The position numbers were made by a program, and so were the translations under genes. Source: Microcaldota archaeon (lineage in GTDB: Archaea; Micrarchaeota; Micrarchaeia; Anstonellales; Bilamarchaeaceae). Taken from it: DNA of 42,354 nt. Positions 17,885-27,883 of the stretch are shown in pieces (position 1 is the stretch's first letter; the number at the start of each line of letters is the position of its first letter). Under the pieces are notes generated by a model. It made no database searches. It was not told where the DNA came from and was given only the letters and a program-made list of their open reading frames with translations. Location: NCBI GenBank assembly GCA_016212505.1, contig JACRGB010000027.1:1-42354 (forward strand), read 5' to 3'.

Positions 17885-18181
17885 CTACCACCCGCATATC
17901 CCGGCTGAATTTACCAGCGTTTTCACAAGCACAGGGGCTATCCAGATGATTATCAGGCCGATAATCACGCCTCCCAGCAAGGCCTTGGCCGCATTCTTTT
18001 CCATTATCTCGTGGCTGCTGGCAAGGATAAACCCGGCATAGGCAGCAACCAGAATGCCCGCAACAGTCCCCAGAACCTGGATCATGCCATAAAGATTGCA
18101 GATAGGCTGATCCGGCGGGATAGTCAAAGTTGCAAAACTTAACCCAACAAAAAGCAGGGCTACCGCTAACTCTTTTTTCAT
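17885..18181 (-). CDS. VirB2/TrbC-like pilin (second copy)
   Basis: Signal peptide, two TM segments, ends AGICGW; tandem with the previous pilin. Confidence 0.65.
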   Translation of the reverse strand: MKKELAVALLFVGLSFATLTIPPDQPICNLYGMIQVLGTVAGILVAAYAGFILASSHEIMEKNAAKALLGGVIIGLIIIWIAPVLVKTLVNSAGICGW

Positions 18182-19068
18182 ATCATTTCACCTCGAGGTT
18201 TTTTGACGATAATTTCAAAGGAATGGGGATCCTCGCAGTACCCGGCCTTCTTTTTTATGAGCTCCAGATAAGCCCCATTGATCTCGTACCCTACTGAACT
18301 CCTACACAATTTTTTGGCCACGGCACTGGTGGTCCCGCTTCCCAGAAAAGGATCTAGGACAGATTCTCCCTTATAGGTGTACAATCTGATCAAGGCTTCC
18401 GGGAGCTGCTCCGGAAACATCGCAGGATGCCCCTTCCTTGTTTCTGGCATCATTTCCCAAATATCAGTATTCCAATGAAGTCTGGCATATCGGATATTGA
18501 GCTTTGAATCCTCTTTCATGTCGTGCGTCAGCGTCTTATAGTCGAAATCGCCTTTTCTGAAAACTAGAATATGCTCGTAGATATTGTTTGGATAGTAATA
18601 CATCGGATAGGGGTGTTGAATGAGCAAGCCGAATCTTTTTGAAGCTCCGGAGCAATTTCCGTTTTTTCTGCCCGATGGTTTTTTCCAGATGATATTGTCA
18701 ACGTACTTGAAGCCGCATCTTTGCAGTATGCTTATGCAGTGTGCGTGGATCGGGTATTTTCTTCCATTGCTGATGACGTCGGAAATATTCACACAGACAT
18801 AGCGGCCTTTTGCTAAGACGCGGTAGCATTCCTCGAATACCTGCCTTAACGATTTCAAATAGCCTGCATAGCTGTCAATAGATCCGATATTTTCCGTGCC
18901 ATAGTCCTTGACATTAAAATAAGGCGGACTTGTCACAACCAGCTGGATGGATTCGTTGTCCAGCTCTGCCATGTTATAGGCATCTCCGATTACGATCTGG
19001 TGCCTTGTCGGCACCATCTCTCCAAATTCCTCGAATTTCGAGACCATGCGTTTGGTTTTCATGGTCAA
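18178..19068 (-). CDS. Beta-type DNA methyltransferase (N4-cytosine/N6-adenine), no restriction partner seen
   Basis: VTSPPYFNVKDY precedes DPFLGSGTTSAVA; ATGA overlap with the pilin gene. Confidence 0.88.
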   Translation of the reverse strand: MTMKTKRMVSKFEEFGEMVPTRHQIVIGDAYNMAELDNESIQLVVTSPPYFNVKDYGTENIGSIDSYAGYLKSLRQVFEECYRVLAKGRYVCVNISDVISNGRKYPIHAHCISILQRCGFKYVDNIIWKKPSGRKNGNCSGASKRFGLLIQHPYPMYYYPNNIYEHILVFRKGDFDYKTLTHDMKEDSKLNIRYARLHWNTDIWEMMPETRKGHPAMFPEQLPEALIRLYTYKGESVLDPFLGSGTTSAVAKKLCRSSVGYEINGAYLELIKKKAGYCEDPHSFEIIVKKPRGEMI

Positions 19069-19105
19069 TTTGATATCTCGTTAGACTATATTATATTTAC
19101 TGTAA

Positions 19106-19129
19106 AAATTGACAGAATTTTGTAAGATT
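19106..19129. promoter_or_regulatory. Third copy of palindromic site: AAATTGACAGAATTTTGTAAGATT
   Basis: 20/24 identity to 8182-8205; 38 nt upstream of the MTase/T4SS operon start. Confidence 0.5.
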
Positions 19130-19332
19130 CAAGGAGAGAACCACCAATAATTTACTTGATTATAGTTTTAGTGACCCATAATACGGTATTTGTTTAGCTA
19201 GGACTGGGTTGTTGCTCTAAGAAACTTTGATCGGTTTTTGAAGCCAAGCTTCTTTTGGATAGAATTTAGATCCGAGAGGACTTCGTGATACAAGGACCTG
19301 TCGATTACTTTCATTTTATCAATTTGCTAAAC

Positions 19333-19370
19333 TTATTAATTTTATCTCATTTTATTAGATAAGTTAATAA
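19333..19370. promoter_or_regulatory. Imperfect inverted repeat TTATTAATTTTATCT...AGATAAGTTAATAA upstream of znuA-like gene
   Basis: 14/15-nt arms about 46 nt upstream of the znuA start. Confidence 0.4.
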
Positions 19371-19415
19371 CTTTATAGCAAAACTTTATTAAGTATTTGC
19401 TAACCTAACAAAATC

Positions 19416-20312
19416 ATGAAGAAGATAAAGTTTGTGATTTTTGGACTTATCGTGCTTTTGCTAGTAGGATGCAGTGCACCAGTTAAAGAAAATCAAAACG
19501 GAAAATTAACCGTAGTAACTACAATTTACCCAGTTTACGATATTACGAAGAATTTAACATTTGGCTTGGCAGATGTTTCATCACTTATTCCTGCTGGAGT
19601 AGAACCTCATGAGTATGAACCGACTCCTAGCCAGGTTGCTGATCTGCAAAATGCAAATGTATTTGTAATTTCAGGACTAGGTTTTGATGCAGTTGAAGGA
19701 AAATTGGCAAGTAGCTTAAGCAAAAAGGTTAATGTAATAGTGGCAAGTGAGGGGATCGGATTGATGGATGCGACTGGAGAAGAAGCAAAAGAAATGCCAA
19801 AAGATCCTCATATATGGCTATCACCGCAAAGAATGATCATCATGACCCAGAACATCAAAGACGGTTTAGAACAAACAGATCCTGGAAATAAGAATAAATA
19901 CGAGACAAATGCCGCTGCATATGTTTCTGAGCTGCAAAAATTGGATGAAGAATACAAAAACGTTTTATCAAACTGTAATAAAGACACAATACTCACTACG
20001 CACAATGCATTCTCTTATTTATCCAAAGACTACGGGTTCAAGCAGACATCAATATCCGGGCTTAATCCTGATGCTGAGCCCAGCCCTCAGAAGTTAGCAG
20101 AACTAGTTGATGCAGCAAAAAAAGATAAAATAAAATATGTATTTTATGAAGAATTGGTTGATCCAAGAATAGCCCAAACAATAGCGAGCGAAGTCGGCGC
20201 GCAGGCTCTGGAATTAAATCCAATAGAAGGAAGCAAGAATCCTAAGGATAACTATTTTAAGATGATGAGAAGAAATTTAGTTAACCTAAGATTGGCTTTG
20301 GAGTGCAGCTAA
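19416..20312 (+). CDS. znuA: Zinc/manganese ABC transporter substrate-binding lipoprotein
   Basis: Lipobox LLVGCS; TTIYPVYDITKNL, AGVEPHEYEPTPSQ, DPHIWLSPQ, TTHNAFSYLSKDYG. Confidence 0.85.
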   Translation: MKKIKFVIFGLIVLLLVGCSAPVKENQNGKLTVVTTIYPVYDITKNLTFGLADVSSLIPAGVEPHEYEPTPSQVADLQNANVFVISGLGFDAVEGKLASSLSKKVNVIVASEGIGLMDATGEEAKEMPKDPHIWLSPQRMIIMTQNIKDGLEQTDPGNKNKYETNAAAYVSELQKLDEEYKNVLSNCNKDTILTTHNAFSYLSKDYGFKQTSISGLNPDAEPSPQKLAELVDAAKKDKIKYVFYEELVDPRIAQTIASEVGAQALELNPIEGSKNPKDNYFKMMRRNLVNLRLALECS

Positions 20313-21013
20313 TGGACGTTATCGAAATCAAGGATTTATCATTTTCCTATAACGAAAATGAAGTTCTGAATAATATTTCAGTTGAAATAGGAAAAGGCGA
20401 ATTTGTAGCGATGATTGGTCCTAACGGCTCAGGAAAAACAACTTTGATAAAAATTATCCTTGGATTGCTAAATCCCACTGGCGGCTCAATAAAACTTTTT
20501 GGCAAAGACATATCCGAGTTCAGAGATTGGAATGAAATTGGCTATATACCCCAAAAAGGTTCAATTGAAGAAAATTTTCCTGGAAGCATAAGTGAGGTAA
20601 TTTCACTAAAAGAGGGATCGTGCTCGGAAAAAGAAAAAATAGTAAAAATGCTCGATTTGGAAAAATTGCTTGGCCGAAAGTTTTCCAATCTTTCAGGGGG
20701 CCAGCAACAAAAAGTTTTGATAGCTCTTGCATTGACATCTAACCCAAAATTGCTGATACTTGATGAACCAACTGTAGGAGTAGATCTAAAAGTACAACAA
20801 AGTTTCTATGAGATTTTACATAAGCTTAATTCCGAACTTGGAGTGACCATCATAATCGTAACCCATGATGTGGGGGTCATTCCGAATTATGTCCAGAGCA
20901 TCATAAGCATAAACCATAACATATGCTGTAAATCAAAATCGGAAAAAATGGAAGAGTTGCTTGAGCAGGTTTATGGCAAAAAAGTGCAGATGTTTCATCA
21001 CATGCACAAGTGA
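20303..21013 (+). CDS. znuC: Zinc/manganese ABC transporter ATP-binding protein
   Basis: GPNGSGKTTL, LSGGQQQKVLIA, LLILDEPTVGVD. Confidence 0.87.
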   Translation: MQLMDVIEIKDLSFSYNENEVLNNISVEIGKGEFVAMIGPNGSGKTTLIKIILGLLNPTGGSIKLFGKDISEFRDWNEIGYIPQKGSIEENFPGSISEVISLKEGSCSEKEKIVKMLDLEKLLGRKFSNLSGGQQQKVLIALALTSNPKLLILDEPTVGVDLKVQQSFYEILHKLNSELGVTIIIVTHDVGVIPNYVQSIISINHNICCKSKSEKMEELLEQVYGKKVQMFHHMHK

Positions 21014-21017
21014 TTGA

Positions 21018-21839
21018 ATGGTTTTCGAAGTATTAACCTATGAATTTATGCAACGTGCCTTTATTGGCGGAATATTAGTTGCACTACTCTGTGCAAGCTT
21101 AGGAGTCTTTCTGGTTCTCAAAAGGCTTTCACTCCTTGGAGATGGACTTGCACATGCAGCGTTTGGAGGAGTTGCTATTGGTTTGTTGCTGGGCATTTAT
21201 CCAGTTACATCTGCATTAGTAGTTACTGCTGCAAGTGCACTTGGAGTACAGGAACTGATAAAAAAACTCAAAGTTTATGGGGAATCAGCAACTGCAATAG
21301 TTTTATCAGTTGCAATGGGATTGGCAGTAGTAATAATTGGAATAGGTAAGGGATTTAATGTTGATTTGTTTAGCTATTTATTTGGAAGCATTCTGGCCCT
21401 TAACAACATGGACCTGCTGATAATAGGGACAGTATTCATACTTTCGCTCGCGTTTTTAGCACTATTTTACAAAAAACTGGTCTTTATTTCGTTTAATTCA
21501 GAAATTGCCCAAACAAGCGGGATTAATGTTGAACTTATAGATCGGCTCTTTGTGATAATTATTGCGATGACCGTAGTTGTTGCGATAAGAGCGGTTGGCA
21601 TTCTTCTTGTTTCCTCTTTGTTTGTTCTTCCAGCAGTCACAGCTTTCCAAATAGCAAGTTCGTTCAAAAAAACAATGATCTATTCGGTTTTGATTGCACT
21701 TTTTAGCGTAATTTTGGGGGTAGTTACGTCATTTTATCTTGATTTGCCTCCAGGTGGAACAATTGTCCTAATTTTGTTTGGTGTATTCCTGATAAGCATA
21801 ATATTTAAGCAAAGAAAAAAGCATAGAAGGAGTCTATGA
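21018..21839 (+). CDS. znuB: Zinc/manganese ABC transporter permease
   Basis: LSLLGDGLAHAAFGGVAIG; polytopic; next to the znuC-like gene. Confidence 0.87.
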   Translation: MVFEVLTYEFMQRAFIGGILVALLCASLGVFLVLKRLSLLGDGLAHAAFGGVAIGLLLGIYPVTSALVVTAASALGVQELIKKLKVYGESATAIVLSVAMGLAVVIIGIGKGFNVDLFSYLFGSILALNNMDLLIIGTVFILSLAFLALFYKKLVFISFNSEIAQTSGINVELIDRLFVIIIAMTVVVAIRAVGILLVSSLFVLPAVTAFQIASSFKKTMIYSVLIALFSVILGVVTSFYLDLPPGGTIVLILFGVFLISIIFKQRKKHRRSL

Positions 21840-21948
21840 GTAGTGTATAGCGTTGCTATGCTCGATCGTATGAGCTATGGGCTTTGCCCTTATGACCCTA
21901 CTGCTAGTGCTCACTCGACGAGCAAGCTCGCCGTATCTGCAATGCTTG

Positions 21949-22182
21949 TTAATTGAATTCTGATAGTTTTTTCTGAGTGATATCCTGTTTCTTAAGGTAA
22001 TTCTTTACAACTGCCTCAGTCATAGGACCTACGCTTCTATTGGATCTCCAACCACTCCAGAATTCTCTGTCGGGATAAAGCTTGAGAAAGTTGGGGATTT
22101 TTTGAAAAATCTTTGAGGCACTGTGACTTTGAAGATCTGGAGAGGCTGCTGCACTGAAAGAGTTAAAAGGAATGGATCGCAT
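21949..22182 (-). pseudogene. IS200/IS605 TnpA (Y1 transposase) C-terminal remnant
   Basis: IFQKIPNFLKLYPDREFWSGWRSNRSVGPMTEAVVKNYLKKQ matches the TnpA C-terminal pattern; N-terminal HUH motif missing. Confidence 0.65.
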
Positions 22183-22190
22183 ATGATCTC

Positions 22191-24023
22191 ATGAAATATC
22201 TGAATTTTCTTTTTGCTAAAGAGCATCGTATGGAGATAATCCGTATTGGCATAGTTGGTCTTGCAAGTATTTTATTCTGGATGCAAATTCTTCCGTTTCC
22301 AGCACTTCTTGTAGCGATAGGATTTGGGGTCTACTCACTTATTAAGACGGCTGTTTTGGAGCTAATACATGAGAGAAAAATTGGAACTGAACTGTTCATT
22401 TCAATTGCTGTTATTATAGGCATCTTAGGCCAAGAGTATCTTGCTGCGGCGATAGTACTCATGATTATCTTGATCGCAGAGTATATAGCCAGTGTCAATA
22501 CTGAAACAACGCGAGCTTCAATTCAAGATCTTATTGGTACAATCCCAACAACCACCATAGTTTATCGAAACAACAAAGAGACAACAGTAAAAATAGAGGA
22601 GGTTCGTATTGGTGATCTCACTCTTGCTCGCACTGGTGAAAGAATACTAGTCGATGGCGTTGTCATTAAAGGAACTGCAACAATCAACCAAGCACCAATC
22701 ACAGGTGAAAATACTCCGCAAGAGAAGAATGAAGACGACACTGTCTACGCCGGTACCATTGTTACTAGTGGTGCAATCAATATTCAAGTAACCAAACTTG
22801 TACAAGACACCGTCTTTGCACGTATTATTAAGCTGGTGGAAGATGCAGAGCAAAATCAAGCACCAATCGAAAAACTTACTGATAAAATCGCTTCATACCT
22901 CATTCCGATTGTATTCCTCTTTGTTATTGGAGTATATTTGTATACGCGAGATGTGAAAATGGTTATTGCGGTACTCATATTCACATCCCCAGCAGAGCTT
23001 GGGCTTGCTACGCCACTTGTAACAATTTCAGGTGTTGCACGTGCAGCGAAAGAAGGAATTCTTATCAAAGGAGGACTCTACCTTGAAGAACTTGCAAAAG
23101 TAGATACTTTCGTGTTTGACAAAACAGGTACACTCACAAGCGGCATACCAAGTGTTCACTCAGTCATATCATACGACAAAAAGTACACTGAAAAAGAAGT
23201 TCTTGCGTTTGCAGCTGCCGCAGACCGACGATCAAGCCATCCTATCGCAAAAACTATTGTCGCATTCGCAATGCAACAAAAAGTCAGTGTGGCAGAACCA
23301 ACACAATTTATTGTAGTGCACGGTAGGGGAGTACGTGCTACTGTGAAAGGGAAAACTGTCCTAGTGGGTAATAAAGAATTCTTTAGCGAAAACAATATCC
23401 CAATTTCTCAGGAGATCTCACAAACAACCATATTCATCGCAGTGGATAATAGCCTCATCGGTGCGATTACCATTAGCGATACGATTCGTCCAGAAGCAAA
23501 AAAAGCCATCGAGCTGCTACGCACAAGCGGGGTCAAACATTTCTACATGCTCACAGGAGACAATGAAAAAAGTGCGCAAACTGTTGCACAAGCGATAGGC
23601 ATTAGCGAATGGAAGGCAAATCTGCTACCAGAAGAAAAAATCGATTACATCAAAACATTGCAAAAACAAGGGCGCATGGTTGCAATGGTCGGTGATGGAA
23701 TCAACGATGCCCCAGCACTTGCACAAGCAAACATTGGACTTGCAATAGGGGCAAGTGGTACACAGGCAGCAATGGATGTGGCAGACATCGTCCTTGTAGA
23801 TGATAACCTGCTCAAAATCGCACGCGCAAAGGCAATAAGCAAACGCTCGTATCGTACCATCAAAGAAAATCTATTCGTAGGGGTAGGAGTCGTGCACGTC
23901 ATCGGCATCATACTTGTACTCTCACATATCATAGGACCAGTCGAGGCAGCAGCAATACACCTAGTACCAGATGTTGCAGTATTACTGAATTCAGTAAAAC
24001 TTTTGAGGGTAAAAATTGAATAA
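22191..24023 (+). CDS. P1B-type heavy-metal ATPase with atypical SPA motif, no N-terminal metal-binding domain
   Basis: DKTGTLTSG, TGDN, GDGINDAPALAQA; TSPAELGLATP where CPC is usual. Confidence 0.92.
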   Translation: MKYLNFLFAKEHRMEIIRIGIVGLASILFWMQILPFPALLVAIGFGVYSLIKTAVLELIHERKIGTELFISIAVIIGILGQEYLAAAIVLMIILIAEYIASVNTETTRASIQDLIGTIPTTTIVYRNNKETTVKIEEVRIGDLTLARTGERILVDGVVIKGTATINQAPITGENTPQEKNEDDTVYAGTIVTSGAINIQVTKLVQDTVFARIIKLVEDAEQNQAPIEKLTDKIASYLIPIVFLFVIGVYLYTRDVKMVIAVLIFTSPAELGLATPLVTISGVARAAKEGILIKGGLYLEELAKVDTFVFDKTGTLTSGIPSVHSVISYDKKYTEKEVLAFAAAADRRSSHPIAKTIVAFAMQQKVSVAEPTQFIVVHGRGVRATVKGKTVLVGNKEFFSENNIPISQEISQTTIFIAVDNSLIGAITISDTIRPEAKKAIELLRTSGVKHFYMLTGDNEKSAQTVAQAIGISEWKANLLPEEKIDYIKTLQKQGRMVAMVGDGINDAPALAQANIGLAIGASGTQAAMDVADIVLVDDNLLKIARAKAISKRSYRTIKENLFVGVGVVHVIGIILVLSHIIGPVEAAAIHLVPDVAVLLNSVKLLRVKIE

Positions 24024-24088
24024 ACTATCATCATTTAGGATTTCTTTCAAAACCTAATTCTTTTCGGCTACAATATATATTCGTCTAA

Positions 24089-24916
24089 ATGCCATCTATA
24101 CCATTCATGATCGCAGAGTTTATCGTGATGTTTAGAGAGAGTCTTGAAGTGGCATTCGTCATCGGTATCATCCTTGCTTACCTCCACAAGACCAAGAACC
24201 AAGATCAGGAGAAACACGTCTGGCTTGGTGTGTGCTCAGGTATATTGATAAGCATAGCGCTTGTATTCGCTTTCCAGGCATTGAAAATAGAGTTCGAGGA
24301 CCATGAGGAAATTTTTGAAGGATTCTTCATGATCACAACCGCCGCTCTCGTGAGCTGGCTAATCCTTTGGGTAGTAAAGCAGAAAAAGATAGTGGAGAAT
24401 CTCCAAAGTGAAGTTAAAGTCGTGCTCGAGAAGAATGGAATGTTCGGCCTTTTCCTGCTTGCCCTAACCGCTACTCTTCGCGAGTCTGTAGAATCAGTAT
24501 TGTTTATGGCTGGCATTTACATCAATGCCGGTGCAATATCGCTTCTTGGCGGATTCCTCGGTATTGCAGCAGCAGTGATAGTAGGCATCCTAGTTTTCGA
24601 ATATGCTGTAAGATTCAACATTGGTCTCTTCTTCAAGGCCACCACGGTCATACTTGTCCTGCTTACCGCCGGGCTCTTCTCTCAAGGGCTGCATGAACTC
24701 CAAGAGGCGAAAGTGCTTCCAGAGTGGATCGAGCATGTGTACGATATAAACCCGCCACAGAATCCTGATGGCACCTATCCGCTTCTCCATGAGAAAGGAG
24801 CGATCGGAGGCGTGTTCAAGGGTCTGATAGGCTATGATGGCGATCCGAGCGACCTTCAGGTGGCCGGCTATCTGGCTTATGTGGCAGTCATGTACGCTGT
24901 TTACAAAAGGAACTGA
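24089..24916 (+). CDS. FTR1 family iron permease
   Basis: Two RExxE motifs (RESLE, RESVE) in a polytopic protein. Confidence 0.87.
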   Translation: MPSIPFMIAEFIVMFRESLEVAFVIGIILAYLHKTKNQDQEKHVWLGVCSGILISIALVFAFQALKIEFEDHEEIFEGFFMITTAALVSWLILWVVKQKKIVENLQSEVKVVLEKNGMFGLFLLALTATLRESVESVLFMAGIYINAGAISLLGGFLGIAAAVIVGILVFEYAVRFNIGLFFKATTVILVLLTAGLFSQGLHELQEAKVLPEWIEHVYDINPPQNPDGTYPLLHEKGAIGGVFKGLIGYDGDPSDLQVAGYLAYVAVMYAVYKRN

Positions 24917-25015
24917 TGCAATTCCCACGAAGAGAACGTTTCCCCCTCCGCGGTTCGGAATTAAACATAAATGCGGCTTAACTGGTTGTCTACAAATAGG
25001 GATTCGCTCCAGAAT

Positions 25016-26088
25016 CTATCGAACAAAGAAGAAAAGAGTTGCAATTATCAAGTACATTATCATTAGTTGTGCCCCTTCAAACCAATTGCATCTTCCATCA
25101 CTTGAGATTTCATTTACGATTAAAATACTGGCAAAAACAGCTATTATCTCAAATGGTGTAAACACTAAATCCATCGTCTTATTGATAAGTGATGCTACAA
25201 GGACACAAATCGGAACAACAAACATCGCTATTTGCAGGCTTGAGCCGACAGTGACATTGATTGACAAATCTATATTATTTTTCAAAGCAAAGGAAACTGA
25301 GCTTATGTGTTCTGCTGCATTGCCCACTAAGGCAACTATAACTGCACCGATAAACAGTTCAGTTAAACCAAATTGATGACCGACTGCCTCAATGTGACCT
25401 ACAAAAACTTCACTGACTAGTGCAAGTGCGATAGTTGATAATGCAAGTACCGTAATAGAAAAATTCCTACTCCAATGTGGTTTTTCTTTCCGTTCTTCTT
25501 CACTTTCCCTAAAGAGATGCTGATGTGTTTTAAGCGAAAAGACCATGCTAAGTACGTATGTTCCAATTAACAATATCGAAACCACCGTACTAAGGGTTTG
25601 CTCGTCATTTCCCCTGTGCTCTACTGGCACAAAATGGAACAGGCTCGGTATCATTATGCTCATAAATGCGATTAAGAGCATTGTTGAGTTGAGACCAGCC
25701 AAATTAGTTGAAAACTTTTGTTCCTTGTTTTTTAGCCCACCTACAAACATACTTAGTCCAAGAACAAAAAGCAGGTTTCCTATGATACTTCCTGCAATTG
25801 ACGCCTTCACCAATTCTTCAAGTCCTTTATTAATCGCAATTAATGCAATGATCAATTCTGCTGCGTTTCCAAATGTCACGTTTAATAGACTTCCAAGCTG
25901 CCCTCCGTATATTTTAGCAAGTTCTTCGGTGGCATGGCCCATCTTGGATGCAAGAGGTAGGATTGCCAGAAGGGACACAGTAAACAATGTTGTACTGTCC
26001 CCAAGTCCACTATAGCTTAAGAGTAAAGAGATAGGGACGAAAACTAACAATAAATCCATTATTGCAAATTCATATTTTCCAATTTTCA
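25016..26088 (-). CDS. CAX-type calcium/proton exchanger (CaCA superfamily)
   Basis: GNAAELIIALIAI and VALVGNAAEHISSVSFALKN alpha-repeats; start taken at MKIGKYEF. Confidence 0.85.
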
Positions 26089-26146
26089 TTTTAGATCTTA
26101 AGAATAGATAGATGGGATGTTTTTTATTCCCAACTTGGTAAGCCAC

Positions 26147-26172
26147 GCAGTTTGCTGCGTGGTTGGGGCGAG
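26147..26172. terminator. Hairpin CCACGCAG-TTTG-CTGCGTGG
   Basis: 8-bp perfect stem between the CAX and HNH genes; terminator or IS605-type end. Confidence 0.45.
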
Positions 26173-26252
26173 TACTTATTTCTGGATACATTTCTGCCTG
26201 TCTTCCTATCTAACGCGAGTTCAGGGAAAACTTGAGAAGTACGTGAAGGTGA

Positions 26253-26712
26253 TCATTGGCAAGCTGTATGCCAATCAGTAACGATTTCTTTCTGCGCTTC
26301 ATCTAACGGCATGTCTTCGTCACAAACTTTTTTATGGCATAAATTCTCTATTTTGTCTTTTGCGTTAGGTATGGATCCATATTCGGGCCATAAGTTCCTT
26401 GGGTCTGTTGGATGTCCACCAAGTTCCAGGGGTATCAGATGGTCTTCTTCGTACTGACTCATGTTTGTATCCGAATAGCCATAATCTACTATACCCTGTT
26501 TTTTGAGATTATTTGTATAGTATGTGGACGGCCTTATAGTTGTTGTAAATCCACTAGCGCAGATTGTTTGTTGGATATTCTCTTGCGTTACATTCGGATT
26601 TATAGCTCCGGGGGGTGCAGCTTGAATCAGGCAATCCATTGTCAGAATGGCAGTTAGGTGTTGAATTACAACCAAATAGGAAAAGACCGACAAATATGAG
26701 CAGTAACTTCAC
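26253..26712 (-). pseudogene. Secreted lipoprotein HNH-like nuclease, frameshifted at a C6 run
   Basis: LLLIFVGLFLFGCNSTPN...SSCTP in one frame and GAINPNVTQEN...EEDHLIPLELGGHPTDPRNLWPE in another; frames meet at G6 (26610-26615). Confidence 0.65.
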
Positions 26713-26767
26713 TTCTTCACCTTTTTCTATCTTTGCATCAGAATAAAAGTTAATTAAATTATATGAA

Positions 26768-27745
26768 CTACAATAGAAATTCTGCCAATACCGAAGCTCC
26801 ATACAATCCAAGTAGAATCAAACCTTCGGTTTTGCCCATTTTTCCTTTGAGCAGAAATACGAATGATACGAGTGTAGTTATTATTAGTGCTGGAGCAGTT
26901 ATCAATCCGAATTTAGCTGGTAGTAGTATCGGTTGTGCTAGCGCAACAACTCCAAGTGTGAAAAAGAGAGTGAATATATTGGAACCTATGGATTGCGAAA
27001 CTGCCAATTCGTCAAAACCCTTTCTCGAAGCTTGAATTGCCACGATAAGATTCGGTAAACTCGGCCCTAAAGCGCCTAGGGTCACCCCCAGCAGGGTGTC
27101 AGAGATACTAAACACAATTCCAAGTTCAATCAACCCGCGTGTGAATAGTTCTGATCCAACAAGCAACAAAATTCCGCCTATTATAAAAATATGACTGCCA
27201 TTTTTTACCGATGTGAACTCGTGCATTTTTCCAAAACTGATCAATGTTTTTGAGAGTGCTTCTGCTTCTTTTTTCTTTTCACTATTTGCAAGTTGTTTTT
27301 CTTGGACGTATACGTTTACTGTATAAGCTATGAACAATAATATAAATATCAACCCATCCCGTTGTGTGATTTTTAGGTCTTCAAGTGCGATTAATGAAAC
27401 GACTAAAGTTGCCACGAGCATAAATATGCCATCTCGGGTAACTACGTGTTTTGGTATGCGAATTGTTTTAAGAAAAACAGTTATGCCAAGTACAAGCCCT
27501 AAGTTTACAATAACCGAACCAAGACTTACCCCTACGCTGATTTGCTCATGATTCTTTATTAATGCTGATAAAGCAACTAGCAGTTCAGGAAGACTAAGCA
27601 TTATTGAAACAAATATCAGACCTACTGCAATATTAGTTGTTCCAAGTTTACTTGCCACCGTATTAGAAGAATCTGTCACCCATTCTGATCCTTTAAGAAG
27701 CAGGTAGGTACCGACCAACAAGAATAAAAGTGCAAAAATCATCAA
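26768..27745 (-). CDS. Na+/Ca2+ exchanger-like protein (CaCA, YrbG type)
   Basis: Duplicated motif SLPELLVALSALI / PSLPNLIVAIQASRKG, polytopic. Confidence 0.85.
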   Translation of the reverse strand: MMIFALLFLLVGTYLLLKGSEWVTDSSNTVASKLGTTNIAVGLIFVSIMLSLPELLVALSALIKNHEQISVGVSLGSVIVNLGLVLGITVFLKTIRIPKHVVTRDGIFMLVATLVVSLIALEDLKITQRDGLIFILLFIAYTVNVYVQEKQLANSEKKKEAEALSKTLISFGKMHEFTSVKNGSHIFIIGGILLLVGSELFTRGLIELGIVFSISDTLLGVTLGALGPSLPNLIVAIQASRKGFDELAVSQSIGSNIFTLFFTLGVVALAQPILLPAKFGLITAPALIITTLVSFVFLLKGKMGKTEGLILLGLYGASVLAEFLL

Positions 27746-27883
27746 ATATTTAACTGCTAATAGAGATTTAAAATATCATCATAAATCATCTTTATTTATC
27801 TTAATTCGTTTTCTCTGTTTCGATCCTATGTTATCAATGCAGGAAAATTTTCTGCTCAGTCAATTACCTAACTTCCTTCAGGC

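Noticed and set aside
18178-19068. Complete restriction-modification system
   Set aside because: Neither MTase (18178 or 31464) has an adjacent recognisable restriction endonuclease; both called as solo.
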